Counted from the first letter of the stretch, positions 53,468 to 61,907 are shown. The stretch: 64,000 nt of DNA from CAVQEK01 sp964596645 (GCA_964596645.1 CAZQVB010000008.1:62001-126000); one strand, 5' to 3'. A program made the numbers and translations. The notes: generated by a model not told the origin, from the letters alone.

Positions 53468-53911
53468 ATGGATATTGATTACAACAAACTGGCAATGCAT
53501 GACGACGGATGCATACACCAATTGAGAAAAAACCTAAACATCGATTGCAACGGCAAGGCAGGCAAAGTGATCCGGGTGGTGCTGCACGCCATTAGAAGCG
53601 GACTTGACTACAGTCAATCGGCTGAACTGATACGGATGATGCCGGACTATTTGAAGGCTATATATGTGCTCGACTGGCGATCGAACGGCTCTAGTATCGA
53701 ACTAAAACACCTGGATAATTTGGTGGAAGAAGTGGTGCTACGAGATGAACGCGAGCGATATGGACTGATCAATGGTGAGCTCACCGCCCTTACGATGATC
53801 GTGATCACCATGAAAGTGCTCAATTGCCATGTTGATATGCTGTCTTTTGAGCATTTCAACTATACGTTCAGAAAAGAACTGGCTGAAGCTGTAGAGCTGG
53901 TAGAAGTGTAA
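53468..53911 (+). CDS. Hypothetical protein, DUF2267-like
   Basis: 147 residues, cytoplasmic. The N-terminal half (IHQLRKNLNIDCNGKAGKVIRVVLHAIRSGLDYSQSAELIRMMPDYLKAIYVLDW) recalls the DUF2267 helical repeat; the rest is less clear. The next gene is a DUF892 ferritin-like protein, a family often found with DUF2267 in stress regulons. A purine-rich GGGGGGG tract lies shortly before the ATG. Family call is a pattern match, not proven. Confidence 0.65.
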   Translation: MDIDYNKLAMHDDGCIHQLRKNLNIDCNGKAGKVIRVVLHAIRSGLDYSQSAELIRMMPDYLKAIYVLDWRSNGSSIELKHLDNLVEEVVLRDERERYGLINGELTALTMIVITMKVLNCHVDMLSFEHFNYTFRKELAEAVELVEV

Positions 53912-53918
53912 AAAAAAC

Positions 53919-53935
53919 TGAATGAGAATCATTCA
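53919..53935. promoter_or_regulatory. Fur-box-like palindrome ahead of the DUF892 gene
   Basis: TGAATGA GAA TCATTCA, a perfect 7-3-7 inverted repeat, 39 nt before the DUF892 start. It agrees at 12 of 17 positions with the E. coli Fur box core. A weak hairpin without a T-tract is the alternative reading. Confidence 0.45.
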
Positions 53936-53974
53936 CAATGTATAAATAAATGTCAAACCAAAAAACCAACTATT

Positions 53975-54469
53975 ATGTCAAGCAAGATGGAATCTCTTAA
54001 GGATCTTTTCGAACATCAATTGAAAGATTTGTACAGTGCAGAGAAGCAACTAATCGATGCACTGCCCGATATGGCCGAAAAGGCTACGCATCCTGAACTA
54101 AAGAAAGCCTTCAGGGAGCATTTGGAAGAAACTAAAGAGCACAAAAAGCGCCTGGAAGAGGTTTGCAATGAATTGGGCGTAGACCCCAGTGGCGAAACCT
54201 GTAAAGCAATGCAAGGGCTCATAAAAGAAGGCAAGGATATGATGAAAGAAAAAGCATCGGACGAAGTAATGGATGCAGGGCTGATCGCTGATGCACAGCG
54301 TGTGGAACACTACGAAATAGCCGGATACGGCACCGTATGCTCGTTTGCCGAAAGCCTGGGACACAGCGATATAAAAGAAAAACTGGGCAAGACGCTGGAA
54401 GAAGAGAAAGAAGCCGATGAAAAATTGCTGAAATTATCGCAAAGCGTAAACGAAGCCGCCAACGTGTAA
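53975..54469 (+). CDS. DUF892 (YciE/YciF-like) ferritin-like stress protein
   Basis: 164 residues, a four-helix bundle. Landmarks: LKDLFEHQLKDLYSAEKQLIDALPDMAEKA, RVEHYEIAGYGTVCSFAESLG and the closing EEEKEADEKLLKLSQ. The carboxylates and His of the diiron centre lie in these helices. YciE/YciF-type proteins are induced by osmotic, oxidative or stationary-phase stress. A Fur-like palindrome lies just ahead of the gene, which would fit iron control. A strong terminator follows. Confidence 0.92.
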   Translation: MSSKMESLKDLFEHQLKDLYSAEKQLIDALPDMAEKATHPELKKAFREHLEETKEHKKRLEEVCNELGVDPSGETCKAMQGLIKEGKDMMKEKASDEVMDAGLIADAQRVEHYEIAGYGTVCSFAESLGHSDIKEKLGKTLEEEKEADEKLLKLSQSVNEAANV

Positions 54470-54496
54470 AATCTTCATTTTCAACCCACTTTCCTG

Positions 54497-54529
54497 AAAA
54501 AGCCTGAGCTGCCAAGCCCGGGCTTTTTT
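54497..54529 (+). terminator. Rho-independent terminator after the DUF892 gene
   Basis: AAAAAGCC, a 16-nt loop, then GGCTTTTTT. It sits 28 nt after the stop codon, with its A/T arms in the stem ends. Confidence 0.7.
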
Positions 54530-54569
54530 CATGGTATCTGCTTATTTTGCCGCCGTTTCAAATTTTTCC

Positions 54570-54761
54570 ATGACAGATACAGCAGCCTTATTCTTCAATA
54601 TTCTTTTTTTCGTTTGCCTTTTTGCACTATTGCTGGGCATGGTAAAGCCGTGGTATGTGCTGTGGTTTTTGGATTTTAAAAATCGCACCACAGTGCTGCG
54701 CTATTATGGTTTTCCGCTTCTCGCACTGTTTTTAGCGCGCCTATTATTTCGTCTGCTCTAG
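54570..54761 (+). CDS. Small membrane protein, 63 residues
   Basis: From the ATG at 54570 (MTDTAALFFNILFFVCLFALLLG). Two hydrophobic helices (about 3-22 and 45-62) flank a short basic loop, KPWYVLWFLDFKNRTTVLRYYG, a pattern I associate with small unnamed Bacteroidota membrane proteins. A longer frame from 54531 would start in the terminator. Its last 18 nt overlap the 3' end of the convergent methyltransferase gene. Function unknown. Confidence 0.65.
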   Translation: MTDTAALFFNILFFVCLFALLLGMVKPWYVLWFLDFKNRTTVLRYYGFPLLALFLARLLFRLL

Positions 54762-55949
54762 CCTGGTACACACCAATATGGCCCGGGACTGATCGACCAA
54801 TGTGGTTGCATATAGAAAATAAAATCCACCTTCCTCTATTCCCAGCTTTTTTTGAAGCACGGCTGTTTTCATCGGAAAGTTGCGTGTAACCAGGTGCGCC
54901 TTATTGGTTTCGATCACTTTTCGCACTGCCTTAGCCTCGGGTCTGGTGACTTGCAATATGCGATAAATGTGCCCGGGGAAATCTTCTTGCAGCACATGAG
55001 AAGTATACAAATGACTGTGAGGGTGAAGCTTGGCCAGGCCATATCGCTCCGCTACTAATTTGAAAGCACCCGACTTCATCACGGCCGCATTGGGTTCGTA
55101 CAGGTACTGCTGAGGCATATCAAACACCACCTTAGCCGCAGCTTCTTCGTCGGGGTGGAAGGTGAATGTTTGACGGATGCCATCGGCTTGTATGTTTACT
55201 GCTTCTACGCTTTCCAGCTGCCCCAGCCGTGCGGCATACAAGAGCAGTTCCTTGCATTCATTGCGAATGGCCAGCACCGTCACTTTTTGTACGCCATGCA
55301 GTTGGCGCAGCACATCGGTGATGTCGGCCATTGGCGAAAGCTTCATCATCACTTTCCTGGCTTTTTGCAGCGCCTGAGGCAATACGACGCGCAGATCTGG
55401 TGTGCTGTCTTCCAAACGAAATACTTTACGCTGATCGGTGGTTCGTCGTGATGGATCGATGTAGATCAGGTCGGCATCGCCCTGCCACTGTGCGAGAAAA
55501 TGCTCTGCAGGCTGCGGCACCACCTGTACATGGTGCATGGCCAACATGTGGAAATTATGTCTGGCAATCGCAGCAAGGTTCTCGTTGCTCTCTACATAAT
55601 ACACCTCTTGAAAATGTCGACCGAGAAAATAGGTGTCTACACCGGCGCCTCCCGTGAGATCGATGAATATTCGCCCATGCATGTGCTGCGCCTTATACTC
55701 AGCCGCCGCCTGCGATGTGCACTGCTCCACCGACAGGGGTGGGGGCATCACCAGCTGCTCATGCTCCGCCCATAGGGGCACCTTATCGCGCAGCTTTTGC
55801 CGTGATCTGATCTGGTCTGCCGCCAGTGCCACCGGAATGCCCGCATATTTTCGTGACTGCAGCGATAAAACAAAGGGATCATCTTGAAGATGATCCCTGA
55901 TAAACTGCTGCACTTCCGGGCGCAATATGGTGGTGATGTGTTCAGTCAC
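54744..55949 (-). CDS. PG_1098-type class I SAM methyltransferase
   Basis: 401 residues. An N-terminal helical and ferredoxin-like region (about 1-90) precedes a Rossmann methyltransferase core: MHGRIFIDLTGGAGVDTYFLGRHF is motif I and DLIYIDPSRRT the catalytic-site strand. A C-terminal THUMP-like segment (about 290-401) suggests RNA substrate binding. The family is named from Porphyromonas PG_1098 and is near-universal in Bacteroidota; its substrate is unproven. Its 5' end overlaps asd by 8 nt. Confidence 0.88.
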   Translation of the reverse strand: MTEHITTILRPEVQQFIRDHLQDDPFVLSLQSRKYAGIPVALAADQIRSRQKLRDKVPLWAEHEQLVMPPPLSVEQCTSQAAAEYKAQHMHGRIFIDLTGGAGVDTYFLGRHFQEVYYVESNENLAAIARHNFHMLAMHHVQVVPQPAEHFLAQWQGDADLIYIDPSRRTTDQRKVFRLEDSTPDLRVVLPQALQKARKVMMKLSPMADITDVLRQLHGVQKVTVLAIRNECKELLLYAARLGQLESVEAVNIQADGIRQTFTFHPDEEAAAKVVFDMPQQYLYEPNAAVMKSGAFKLVAERYGLAKLHPHSHLYTSHVLQEDFPGHIYRILQVTRPEAKAVRKVIETNKAHLVTRNFPMKTAVLQKKLGIEEGGFYFLYATTLVDQSRAILVCTRLEQTK

Positions 55950-56946
55950 GCAGTACAGGCACCAGGTGATGCTCTACCATGTATTCTGCTATTTGCACGG
56001 CGTTGGTAGCGGCTCCCTTGCGCAGATTGTCTGCTACTATCCACATATTGAGCGTGCGTGGCTGAGACTCGTCTACCCTAAGCCGGCCAACAAAAACTTC
56101 GTCGCGGCGGTGGGCCATCAGTGGCATCGGGTAAATGTTGTTCTTCACGTCATCTTGCACCACCACGCCGGGTGAGTTTTCCAGAAGCGATTTTACGGCA
56201 CCCAGGTCAAAATCCTGTTCGAATTCTACGTTCACCGACTCTGAGTGGCCGCCCATTACCGGAAGGCGTACGGCGGTGGCAGTCACCTGAATACTGTCGT
56301 CGCCCATTATTTTCTTCGTTTCATGTACCATCTTCATTTCCTCTTTGGTATAGCCGTTGTCGAGGAACACGTCGATGTGCGGCAGGGCATTCATATCGAT
56401 AGGGTACGGATAGACTTTATCGGCCTCTTCGCCCTTGCGTTCGCTGAGCAATTGATCTACAGCCTTCTTGCCGGTGCCCGTTACGGATTGATAGGTGGAG
56501 ACAACAATCCGCTTCACTTTGAACTGGCGGTGCAATGGTGCAATGGCAACTACCATTTGTATGGTAGAGCAGTTGGGATTGGCAATGATACGATCGTCGA
56601 TGCGCAGCGTGTCGGCATTGATCTCCGGCACGATAAGCTTGTACTTCGGGTTCATTCGCCAGGCAGATGAATTGTCGATCACTATGGTGCCTGCTTCGGC
56701 AAATTTCGGTGCCCACTCCAGTGAGGTGCCACCGCCTGCAGAGAATATAGCAATATCGGGCCTTATGGCCACGGCCTCTTGCATGGTGATCACGGTGTAT
56801 TCCTTGCCCTTGTATTCTATTTTCTTTCCGGCAGATCGTTCCGATGCTACCAGATACAGTTCGTCATATTTGAATTTGCGCTCGCTGAGCACATTGAGAA
56901 TTTCACTACCCACCAATCCGGTGGCGCCTACAACAGCTAGTTTCAT
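55942..56946 (-). CDS. asd: Aspartate-semialdehyde dehydrogenase
   Basis: 334 residues. NADP-binding GATGLVG is at 8-13 and the catalytic Cys126 in NPNCSTIQMV; later blocks such as VSTYQSVTGTGKKA and VTATAVRLPVMGGHSESVNVEF complete the fold. It reduces aspartyl phosphate to the semialdehyde, feeding lysine/diaminopimelate, threonine and methionine synthesis. Its stop overlaps the methyltransferase gene by 8 nt. No lysine-pathway neighbours in the window. Confidence 0.97.
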   Translation of the reverse strand: MKLAVVGATGLVGSEILNVLSERKFKYDELYLVASERSAGKKIEYKGKEYTVITMQEAVAIRPDIAIFSAGGGTSLEWAPKFAEAGTIVIDNSSAWRMNPKYKLIVPEINADTLRIDDRIIANPNCSTIQMVVAIAPLHRQFKVKRIVVSTYQSVTGTGKKAVDQLLSERKGEEADKVYPYPIDMNALPHIDVFLDNGYTKEEMKMVHETKKIMGDDSIQVTATAVRLPVMGGHSESVNVEFEQDFDLGAVKSLLENSPGVVVQDDVKNNIYPMPLMAHRRDEVFVGRLRVDESQPRTLNMWIVADNLRKGAATNAVQIAEYMVEHHLVPVLRD

Positions 56947-57031
56947 TTCGCGATTGATTTTAGTTATCCATTTTTCAGGGCTGTAAAATTATAGAATTTG
57001 TTATTTTAATGTGGAAGTATGCCCGCCACGG

Positions 57032-59632
57032 ATGAAAATTATTCTCTTTATCTTCTTTGTCTTACCCATTTTAGCGGTTTCACCCGTTTGGGCGCAGGTT
57101 TTAGACGATTTTTCCGACGGCAACTTTTCACATCAACCCACCTGGACGGGCGATATCAATGAATTCATCATCAATAATGAAGGCCGGCTGCAGCTCCAGG
57201 CCTCTGCCCCGGGCCAGGCATACCTGGCCACGGCTTCGGAGGTCGTGCAAAACGCAGAGTGGCAATGTCATATTCAGATGCAGTTCAATCCTTCTGCAGC
57301 CAACTTTGCTGAGGTATGGCTGATGGCAGATCGTCACCCATTCGCGGAAGCGCGTGGCTATTTTGTGCGCATCGGTGGCAGCAGCGACGATGTGCGTCTT
57401 TACCGGCAAGATGGCGCTTCTGAGCCGGTGCTGCTGATCGACGGCCGCGATGATGTGTTGGATATTTCCGTAGTAGAATTAGACATGAGGGCCAGGCGCG
57501 ACAGTAATGGCCTATGGCAGTTGGAAGTACGCATGCATGGCGAAAACATATGGGTACAAGAAGGTGAAGCCACAGATGCTGCCTATAATTTTTCCCGTCT
57601 TTTCGGTGTTCGATGTCAATTTACCAGCACACGCGCCGACAAATTTTCCTTCGATGAATTTGTGGTAACGGGCGATGTTTTCAAGGATGAGACGGCCCCT
57701 GCGGTCGACTCTGTTTATTTCATCAACGAACACAACCTTCGGATCATTTGCAGTGAACCGCTGGACAGATTGGCGGGAACAACAACAGCCAATTACCGGA
57801 TAAGTCCTGGCGGGCGGCAGCCTATATCTGCCACCATATCGGCAGACACCCCCGGGCAAGTGGACTTATTTTTTGATGAGGCGTTTGTTTACGGCCAGGA
57901 TTATTCCCTGTTTATTACTGCCCTCCAGGACACATCAGGCAACATCGCTCAATCAATTTCCAATGCACTCACATACAGTCTTCCTTTCCGTCCACATTTC
58001 TTAGACGTGGTCATCACAGAGGTGATGGCTGACCCTACTCCGCCGCGCTCCTTGCCAGAGGTGGAATATATTGAAATACTCAATACGAAAGACCGTACGG
58101 TGGTCATTGACTCCGGTCGTTTGCAAGTGGGTCGCAAATCGTCCCATGTTCCCAAAGTACTACTGGCTCCTCATACCTACACTGTGCTGTGTGCCGATGG
58201 CGATGTGGATGAAATGCAGGATTTTGGTCAGGTGCAGGGTATTAGCAGATGGCCGGCGCTAAAGAATGCCGGCGACACCATCAGCCTTTGGCAAGGCAAA
58301 AATCTGCTTCACGCCATTGCCTATACTGACCACTGGTACCGCACATCTGCCAAAGAAGATGGGGGCTGGTCGCTCGAAATGATCGATGTGTCTGCGCCAT
58401 GCCATGACGAAGAAAACTGGATAGCCTCCGGGGCTGCAGCAGGAGGTACACCCGGTGCCGCAAATGCATCACAAGCCGAACGTACAGATGTGCAAGGCCC
58501 AACGCTGGCGGGCGCTATAGCAACTACAGACACCACATTACTCATACGTTTTTCTGAGTCTGTACATGCCTCCACCGTATTTTCACAAAATATAATCCTG
58601 AAACCCATATTGCAGATCGCTGATGTGGATTTGGAACCGTTGCTTCGGCGGCAACTGAATGTACGCCTTTCGCAGCCGGTGGCGCCCGGGGTGGTTTACA
58701 CCATTTCCATGGAAAATGTGAGCGATTGCAATGGAAATATAATGACGACAGCAGATGGATCGGCCGATTTTGTACTACCGGGTTCGGCAGACAGCTCAGA
58801 TATTGTGATCAACGAAATTCTCTTCAACCCAAGGCCCGGTGGGGTCGACTTTGTGGAGCTGTTCAATCGCTCCGACAAGCACATTGATATCAAAAACTGG
58901 ATAATTGCCAGTGAAGATGCTGACGGTATTTGGGAAACAGGATTGATTGCACGCGATCATTTTATAGTAGCGCCACAAGCATATCTTGTGCTCACGGCGG
59001 ATGCCAACTTACTACAAGCCGACTATCCCTCGGCCCCGGATGAATTGGTATGGGAAATAGACGATATGCCGTCTTATCCTGATGATGGCGGCATCGTAGT
59101 GCTTGCCGATGGCACAGGAAGCATCATAGACCGCGCTGCATACAGTGCTGAGTTCCATGCCATCTTCCTGCGCGATGACGAAGGGGTATCACTGGAAAGA
59201 TTGAGTCCTGCGGCGGCATCTGACAATCCTGCAAGCTGGCTATCTGCCGCTTCTGCATCGGGCTATGCCACTCCGGGCCGGCAAAACTCACAACACAGCA
59301 TCTCGCAGCACCAAGAGACACTGGTACTGGTAGATCCGCCAATTTTTGCCCCACTCTCGCCGGGGCCCGACAGCTTTACCAACATTATGTTGAAAACCGC
59401 CACTCCAGGCACATGGGCCAGTATAAAGATTTTTGATGCGCAGGGTAGATTGGTGCGTGATCTGGTGAACCACGAGTCGGTGCCGATGGATGGCGCTTTT
59501 CGTTGGGAAGGTGAAGACGACGATGGTAGCAAAGTGCGGGTAGGTTACTATATCATTTTTGTAGATCTGGTAGATGCTACGGGACAGGTGCGCAGCGTTA
59601 AGACGAAGGTGGCGGTTGCGGCCAGATTTTAA
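57032..59632 (+). CDS. Large exported protein with lamin-tail and Ig-like domains
   Basis: 866 residues from the ATG at 57032; a GTG at 57011 is also in frame. After a signal peptide (about 1-22) come a concanavalin-like region (about 25-220), an Ig-like domain (TAPAVDSVYFINEHNLRIICSEPLD), a lamin-tail domain (VVITEVMADPTPPRSLPEVEYIEILN), a second Ig-like domain (GPTLAGAIATTDTTLLIRFSESV), a second lamin-tail domain (DIVINEILFNPRPGGVDFVELFN) and a C-terminal FlgD-like fold (SIKIFDAQGRLVRDLV ... GYYIIFVDLVD). The layout is typical of surface proteins of Bacteroidota. Ligand unknown; no type IX sorting domain is obvious. Confidence 0.8.
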   Translation: MKIILFIFFVLPILAVSPVWAQVLDDFSDGNFSHQPTWTGDINEFIINNEGRLQLQASAPGQAYLATASEVVQNAEWQCHIQMQFNPSAANFAEVWLMADRHPFAEARGYFVRIGGSSDDVRLYRQDGASEPVLLIDGRDDVLDISVVELDMRARRDSNGLWQLEVRMHGENIWVQEGEATDAAYNFSRLFGVRCQFTSTRADKFSFDEFVVTGDVFKDETAPAVDSVYFINEHNLRIICSEPLDRLAGTTTANYRISPGGRQPISATISADTPGQVDLFFDEAFVYGQDYSLFITALQDTSGNIAQSISNALTYSLPFRPHFLDVVITEVMADPTPPRSLPEVEYIEILNTKDRTVVIDSGRLQVGRKSSHVPKVLLAPHTYTVLCADGDVDEMQDFGQVQGISRWPALKNAGDTISLWQGKNLLHAIAYTDHWYRTSAKEDGGWSLEMIDVSAPCHDEENWIASGAAAGGTPGAANASQAERTDVQGPTLAGAIATTDTTLLIRFSESVHASTVFSQNIILKPILQIADVDLEPLLRRQLNVRLSQPVAPGVVYTISMENVSDCNGNIMTTADGSADFVLPGSADSSDIVINEILFNPRPGGVDFVELFNRSDKHIDIKNWIIASEDADGIWETGLIARDHFIVAPQAYLVLTADANLLQADYPSAPDELVWEIDDMPSYPDDGGIVVLADGTGSIIDRAAYSAEFHAIFLRDDEGVSLERLSPAAASDNPASWLSAASASGYATPGRQNSQHSISQHQETLVLVDPPIFAPLSPGPDSFTNIMLKTATPGTWASIKIFDAQGRLVRDLVNHESVPMDGAFRWEGEDDDGSKVRVGYYIIFVDLVDATGQVRSVKTKVAVAARF

Positions 59633-59678
59633 AACTGCACTGCCAGGTTGTTCGTAATTATAAATAAACGCCATAGCC

Positions 59679-59840
59679 ATGCAAGACGTAATCGGAAAAA
59701 TAATTGCAACATATGCGCGACAAGGCAGAAAGCTGGAAGTGTTACGGCGCTACATCAGAATAAAGTACCGCATTCATCTGGATAGTGAAGCCTTGCAAAA
59801 CAGGATAAAATCCTATGAAGATTCCTTTCTGCCTGCTTAA
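59679..59840 (+). CDS. Putative small basic protein, 53 residues
   Basis: An ATG-to-TAA frame of 53 codons: it starts MQDVIGKIIATYARQGRKLE and contains VLRRYIRIKYRIH and LQNRIKSYEDSFL. The residues make an amphipathic, highly basic first half and an acidic end. No known family. It begins 47 nt after the lamin-tail gene on the same strand, so it could be in the same transcript. Translation is unproven; the natural alternative is chance. Confidence 0.45.
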   Translation: MQDVIGKIIATYARQGRKLEVLRRYIRIKYRIHLDSEALQNRIKSYEDSFLPA

Positions 59841-60177
59841 TTGATAAAAAAGGCAGCACCTCTGACCATACGCAAATGGTCTGTCTACAGCGTACAATGC
59901 GCGAGCCCAAAGACTGCAGAAGGGCTATTGACGACTGTAGCTCAGTGAGCCCCATCATTTCCTCCGTCATATCTTATCAAAGATCGATCTCCACTGTATC
60001 TGTGCACACGTGAAATGCCGAATATTGGAATGGCGCCGTACTGTTGCCCCGCAATTATTAACAATTTCACAATATTTGCTTCATATTCATTCGTTGTGAT
60101 CAATGTGGCTCCTCACCAGGTGGGTTGATTATAGAGTTTATAATCGAGGTAATTTTTTAAGTTTTAATTTCTTGTTC
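59841..60177. other. Intergenic stretch without a supported gene
   Basis: About 340 nt between the small ORF and the TraR/DksA gene. I see no tRNA, hairpin with a T-tract or coding remnant. A short minus-strand frame (59755-59970) overlaps the small ORF and lacks recognisable features. Its right end carries the TraR/DksA promoter. Confidence 0.5.
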
Positions 60178-60185
60178 TATTTTTG
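60178..60185 (+). promoter_or_regulatory. Putative -7 element of the TraR/DksA gene
   Basis: TATTTTTG matches TAnnTTTG. The predicted transcript start lies near 60192, which favours the ATG at 60230 over that at 60194. A -33 TTTG is not evident. Confidence 0.35.
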
Positions 60186-60229
60186 GGGCTTTTATGGATA
60201 GAGGCCCTTCATTTAACCAGGTATTTGAG

Positions 60230-60613
60230 ATGACAACCGAAGAAAAACGCAGTTATTCGAGATCGGAATTGGACGAGTTTGAAGACCTGATTCAGCAAAA
60301 ACTCGATAAGGCCCGCAAAGAACTGAACTACATCAAAGAAACGCTCAGCAAATCCAACGAGAGCGGTAGCGACAACAACGCATCTTACAGCAAAGTGATA
60401 GAAGATGGCGCCGACACAGCCGAAAAGGAAAGCCTGAGCCAATTGGCTGCCCGACAGCAAAAATTCATTCACAACCTGGAGCAGGCATTGGTACGTATCA
60501 AAAACGGCACCTACGGGGTATGTGTTGATACTGGCAAGTTGATCCCAAAAGAAAGACTTAAGGCAGTGCCGCATACCATGCACTGCATAGAGGCTAAGCT
60601 AAACAGGAGTTGA
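60230..60613 (+). CDS. TraR/DksA-family zinc-finger-like protein
   Basis: 127 residues from the ATG at 60230 (MTTEEKRSYSRSELDEFEDLIQQKL). A coiled-coil hairpin (about 10-85) is followed by a finger-like tail (GTYGVCVDTGKLIPKERLKAVPHTMHCIEAK). Of the usual four Cys only two remain, so zinc binding is doubtful, as in many Bacteroidota homologues. Family members reach into the RNA polymerase secondary channel with ppGpp or alone. The next gene, scpB, begins 1 nt after the stop. Confidence 0.88.
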   Translation: MTTEEKRSYSRSELDEFEDLIQQKLDKARKELNYIKETLSKSNESGSDNNASYSKVIEDGADTAEKESLSQLAARQQKFIHNLEQALVRIKNGTYGVCVDTGKLIPKERLKAVPHTMHCIEAKLNRS

Positions 60614-60614
60614 T

Positions 60615-61175
60615 TTGGATTTTCTAGGTCAACACCTGGAGGCACTTATATTCTGCTCTCAGACGCCGGTACGTGCAGAAGAATTGCAGGCCACCATGGC
60701 AGAAATGTTTGATGCAGCCATACCACTTGCCGATGTGGAAGGGGCCATTGGCGAACTGCAGGAAAAATATTCCGCAGATCATTACGCATTCGAAATAATA
60801 AAAACAGGCGGCGGCTATGTATTTATGACTAAGCCGGCCTATCAGAGCAGTATTGGCATATTGCTCAAGCAACAATCCAAGAAAAGGCTCTCTACCTCTG
60901 CACTCGAGACGCTTTCCATCATCGCATACAAGCAGCCGGTGACTAAATCGGACATAGAGAAAATTCGCGGCGTAAACTGCGACTACACCATACAGCGCCT
61001 TCTGGAGAAGGAATTGGTAGAAATACGCGGAAAATCTGATGCGGTAGGCCGTCCGCTCATCTATGGTACCAGCCCCAAATTCATGGAGTATTTTGGCATC
61101 AATGATCTGAAAGATTTACCCACACCAAAAGATTTCGCTGCCGAAGAAAATGAAATCGGTGCACAAGGCGAATAA
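60615..61175 (+). CDS. scpB: Segregation and condensation protein B
   Basis: 186 residues from a TTG at 60615; no in-frame ATG exists near the family N-terminus (MDFLGQHLEALIFCSQTPV). Two winged-helix domains follow, with the hallmark LSTSALETLSIIAYKQPVTKSDIEKIRGVNCDYTIQRLLEKELVEIRGKSDAVGRPLIYGTS. ScpB dimers bind ScpA and regulate the SMC ATPase. scpA is 16 kb away and on the other strand; together they supply condensin. One base separates it from the TraR/DksA stop, suggesting translational coupling. Confidence 0.93.
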   Translation: MDFLGQHLEALIFCSQTPVRAEELQATMAEMFDAAIPLADVEGAIGELQEKYSADHYAFEIIKTGGGYVFMTKPAYQSSIGILLKQQSKKRLSTSALETLSIIAYKQPVTKSDIEKIRGVNCDYTIQRLLEKELVEIRGKSDAVGRPLIYGTSPKFMEYFGINDLKDLPTPKDFAAEENEIGAQGE

Positions 61176-61217
61176 CGCCGGGTAGGACTAAATCCTTAGT
61201 CAGCTCTAAGCCTATAT

Positions 61218-61254
61218 TGGTAGACTGGTGGATTGGTAGATTAGTAGACTGGTG
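61218..61254. repeat. TAGACTGGTGGATTGG-type minisatellite, left flank of copy B
   Basis: Degenerate tandem (GGTAGACTGGTG, GATTGGTAGATT, AGTAGACTGGTG). Inverted relatives lie at 61861-61907 beyond copy B, and the same motif flanks copy A. Confidence 0.65.
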
Positions 61255-61394
61255 AAAAGTGAAGGGGGTGGTTGACACCGAACGAGCAATTTTATTCCAC
61301 ATCCTGTGGCCACTGGGCATTCCTTCATATAAGTGGGATGCACGTCAGACTGATTGAATTTTCAATCCTTCCTCCCTCTCTCAACCGGTTATGC

Positions 61395-61843
61395 TGAACA
61401 AGTTTGGCTATTGGCACTGGCCGCAGCGGATAATGAGCGCCGGCCAGTCAAACAGCAGGCGCGCAAATCATTTCCATGGTCTATGCCCCACAGACCATTT
61501 CGTGCGGTAAGCACAGCGCGCATGCACCAACCTTTTCAGTCATCCTGAACTTGTTTCAGGATCTGTTGGCTATTGGCAAAGGCCGCAAGTAACGGACGCC
61601 GGCGGGTCAAAAAAACAAGCGTTCGCATTTCCATGGTCTGTGCCCCACAGACCATTTCGTGCGGTAGGCCCAGCGCGTATGAAAGCATTGAACAGCCACG
61701 GATTCTCTGCATCTTTAAAAGCATATTGAAAGCAATATCATTGCTAATGCTCTTCACTTGCCTGCCCTTTCATCATCCGTTTACTCTGCAGACAGATCCC
61801 GAACAAGTTCAGGATGACTTCGACTTTGAGCTTTCAGCTATAA
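61395..61843 (-). repeat. Composite repeat core, copy B
   Basis: Reverse-complement counterpart of 38979-39435. H1-type hairpins lie at 61542-61562 (intact) and 61796-61815 (decayed arm); H2-type hairpins at 61476-61498 and 61633-61655, 157 nt apart. On the left it extends about 80 nt into a third partial unit (CTGCTGTTTGACTGGCCGGC on the minus strand) that copy A lacks. It lies between scpB and the histidine kinase gene and contains no real gene. Confidence 0.85.
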
Positions 61844-61860
61844 ATTTTATCAAGCACCAG

Positions 61861-61907
61861 TCTACGAGTCTACCAATCCACCAGTCTACCATTCCACCAA
61901 TCCACCC
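61861..61907. repeat. CTACCAATCCACC-type minisatellite, right flank of copy B
   Basis: Units TCTACGAGTCTACCAATCC, ACCAGTCTACCATTCC, ACCAATCCACC in tandem. They are the reverse complement of the left flank at 61218-61254. Confidence 0.65.

Noticed and set aside
59755..59970. Minus-strand frame of 71 codons
   Set aside because: It overlaps the more plausible small ORF, has no family resemblance and no promoter.
61185..61202. Hairpin after scpB (GACTAA ATCC TTAGTC) as a terminator
   Set aside because: The stem is short and no T-tract follows.
61218..61907. CRISPR-like array in the minisatellite regions
   Set aside because: Units are short, degenerate and contiguous, with no spacers and no cas genes.
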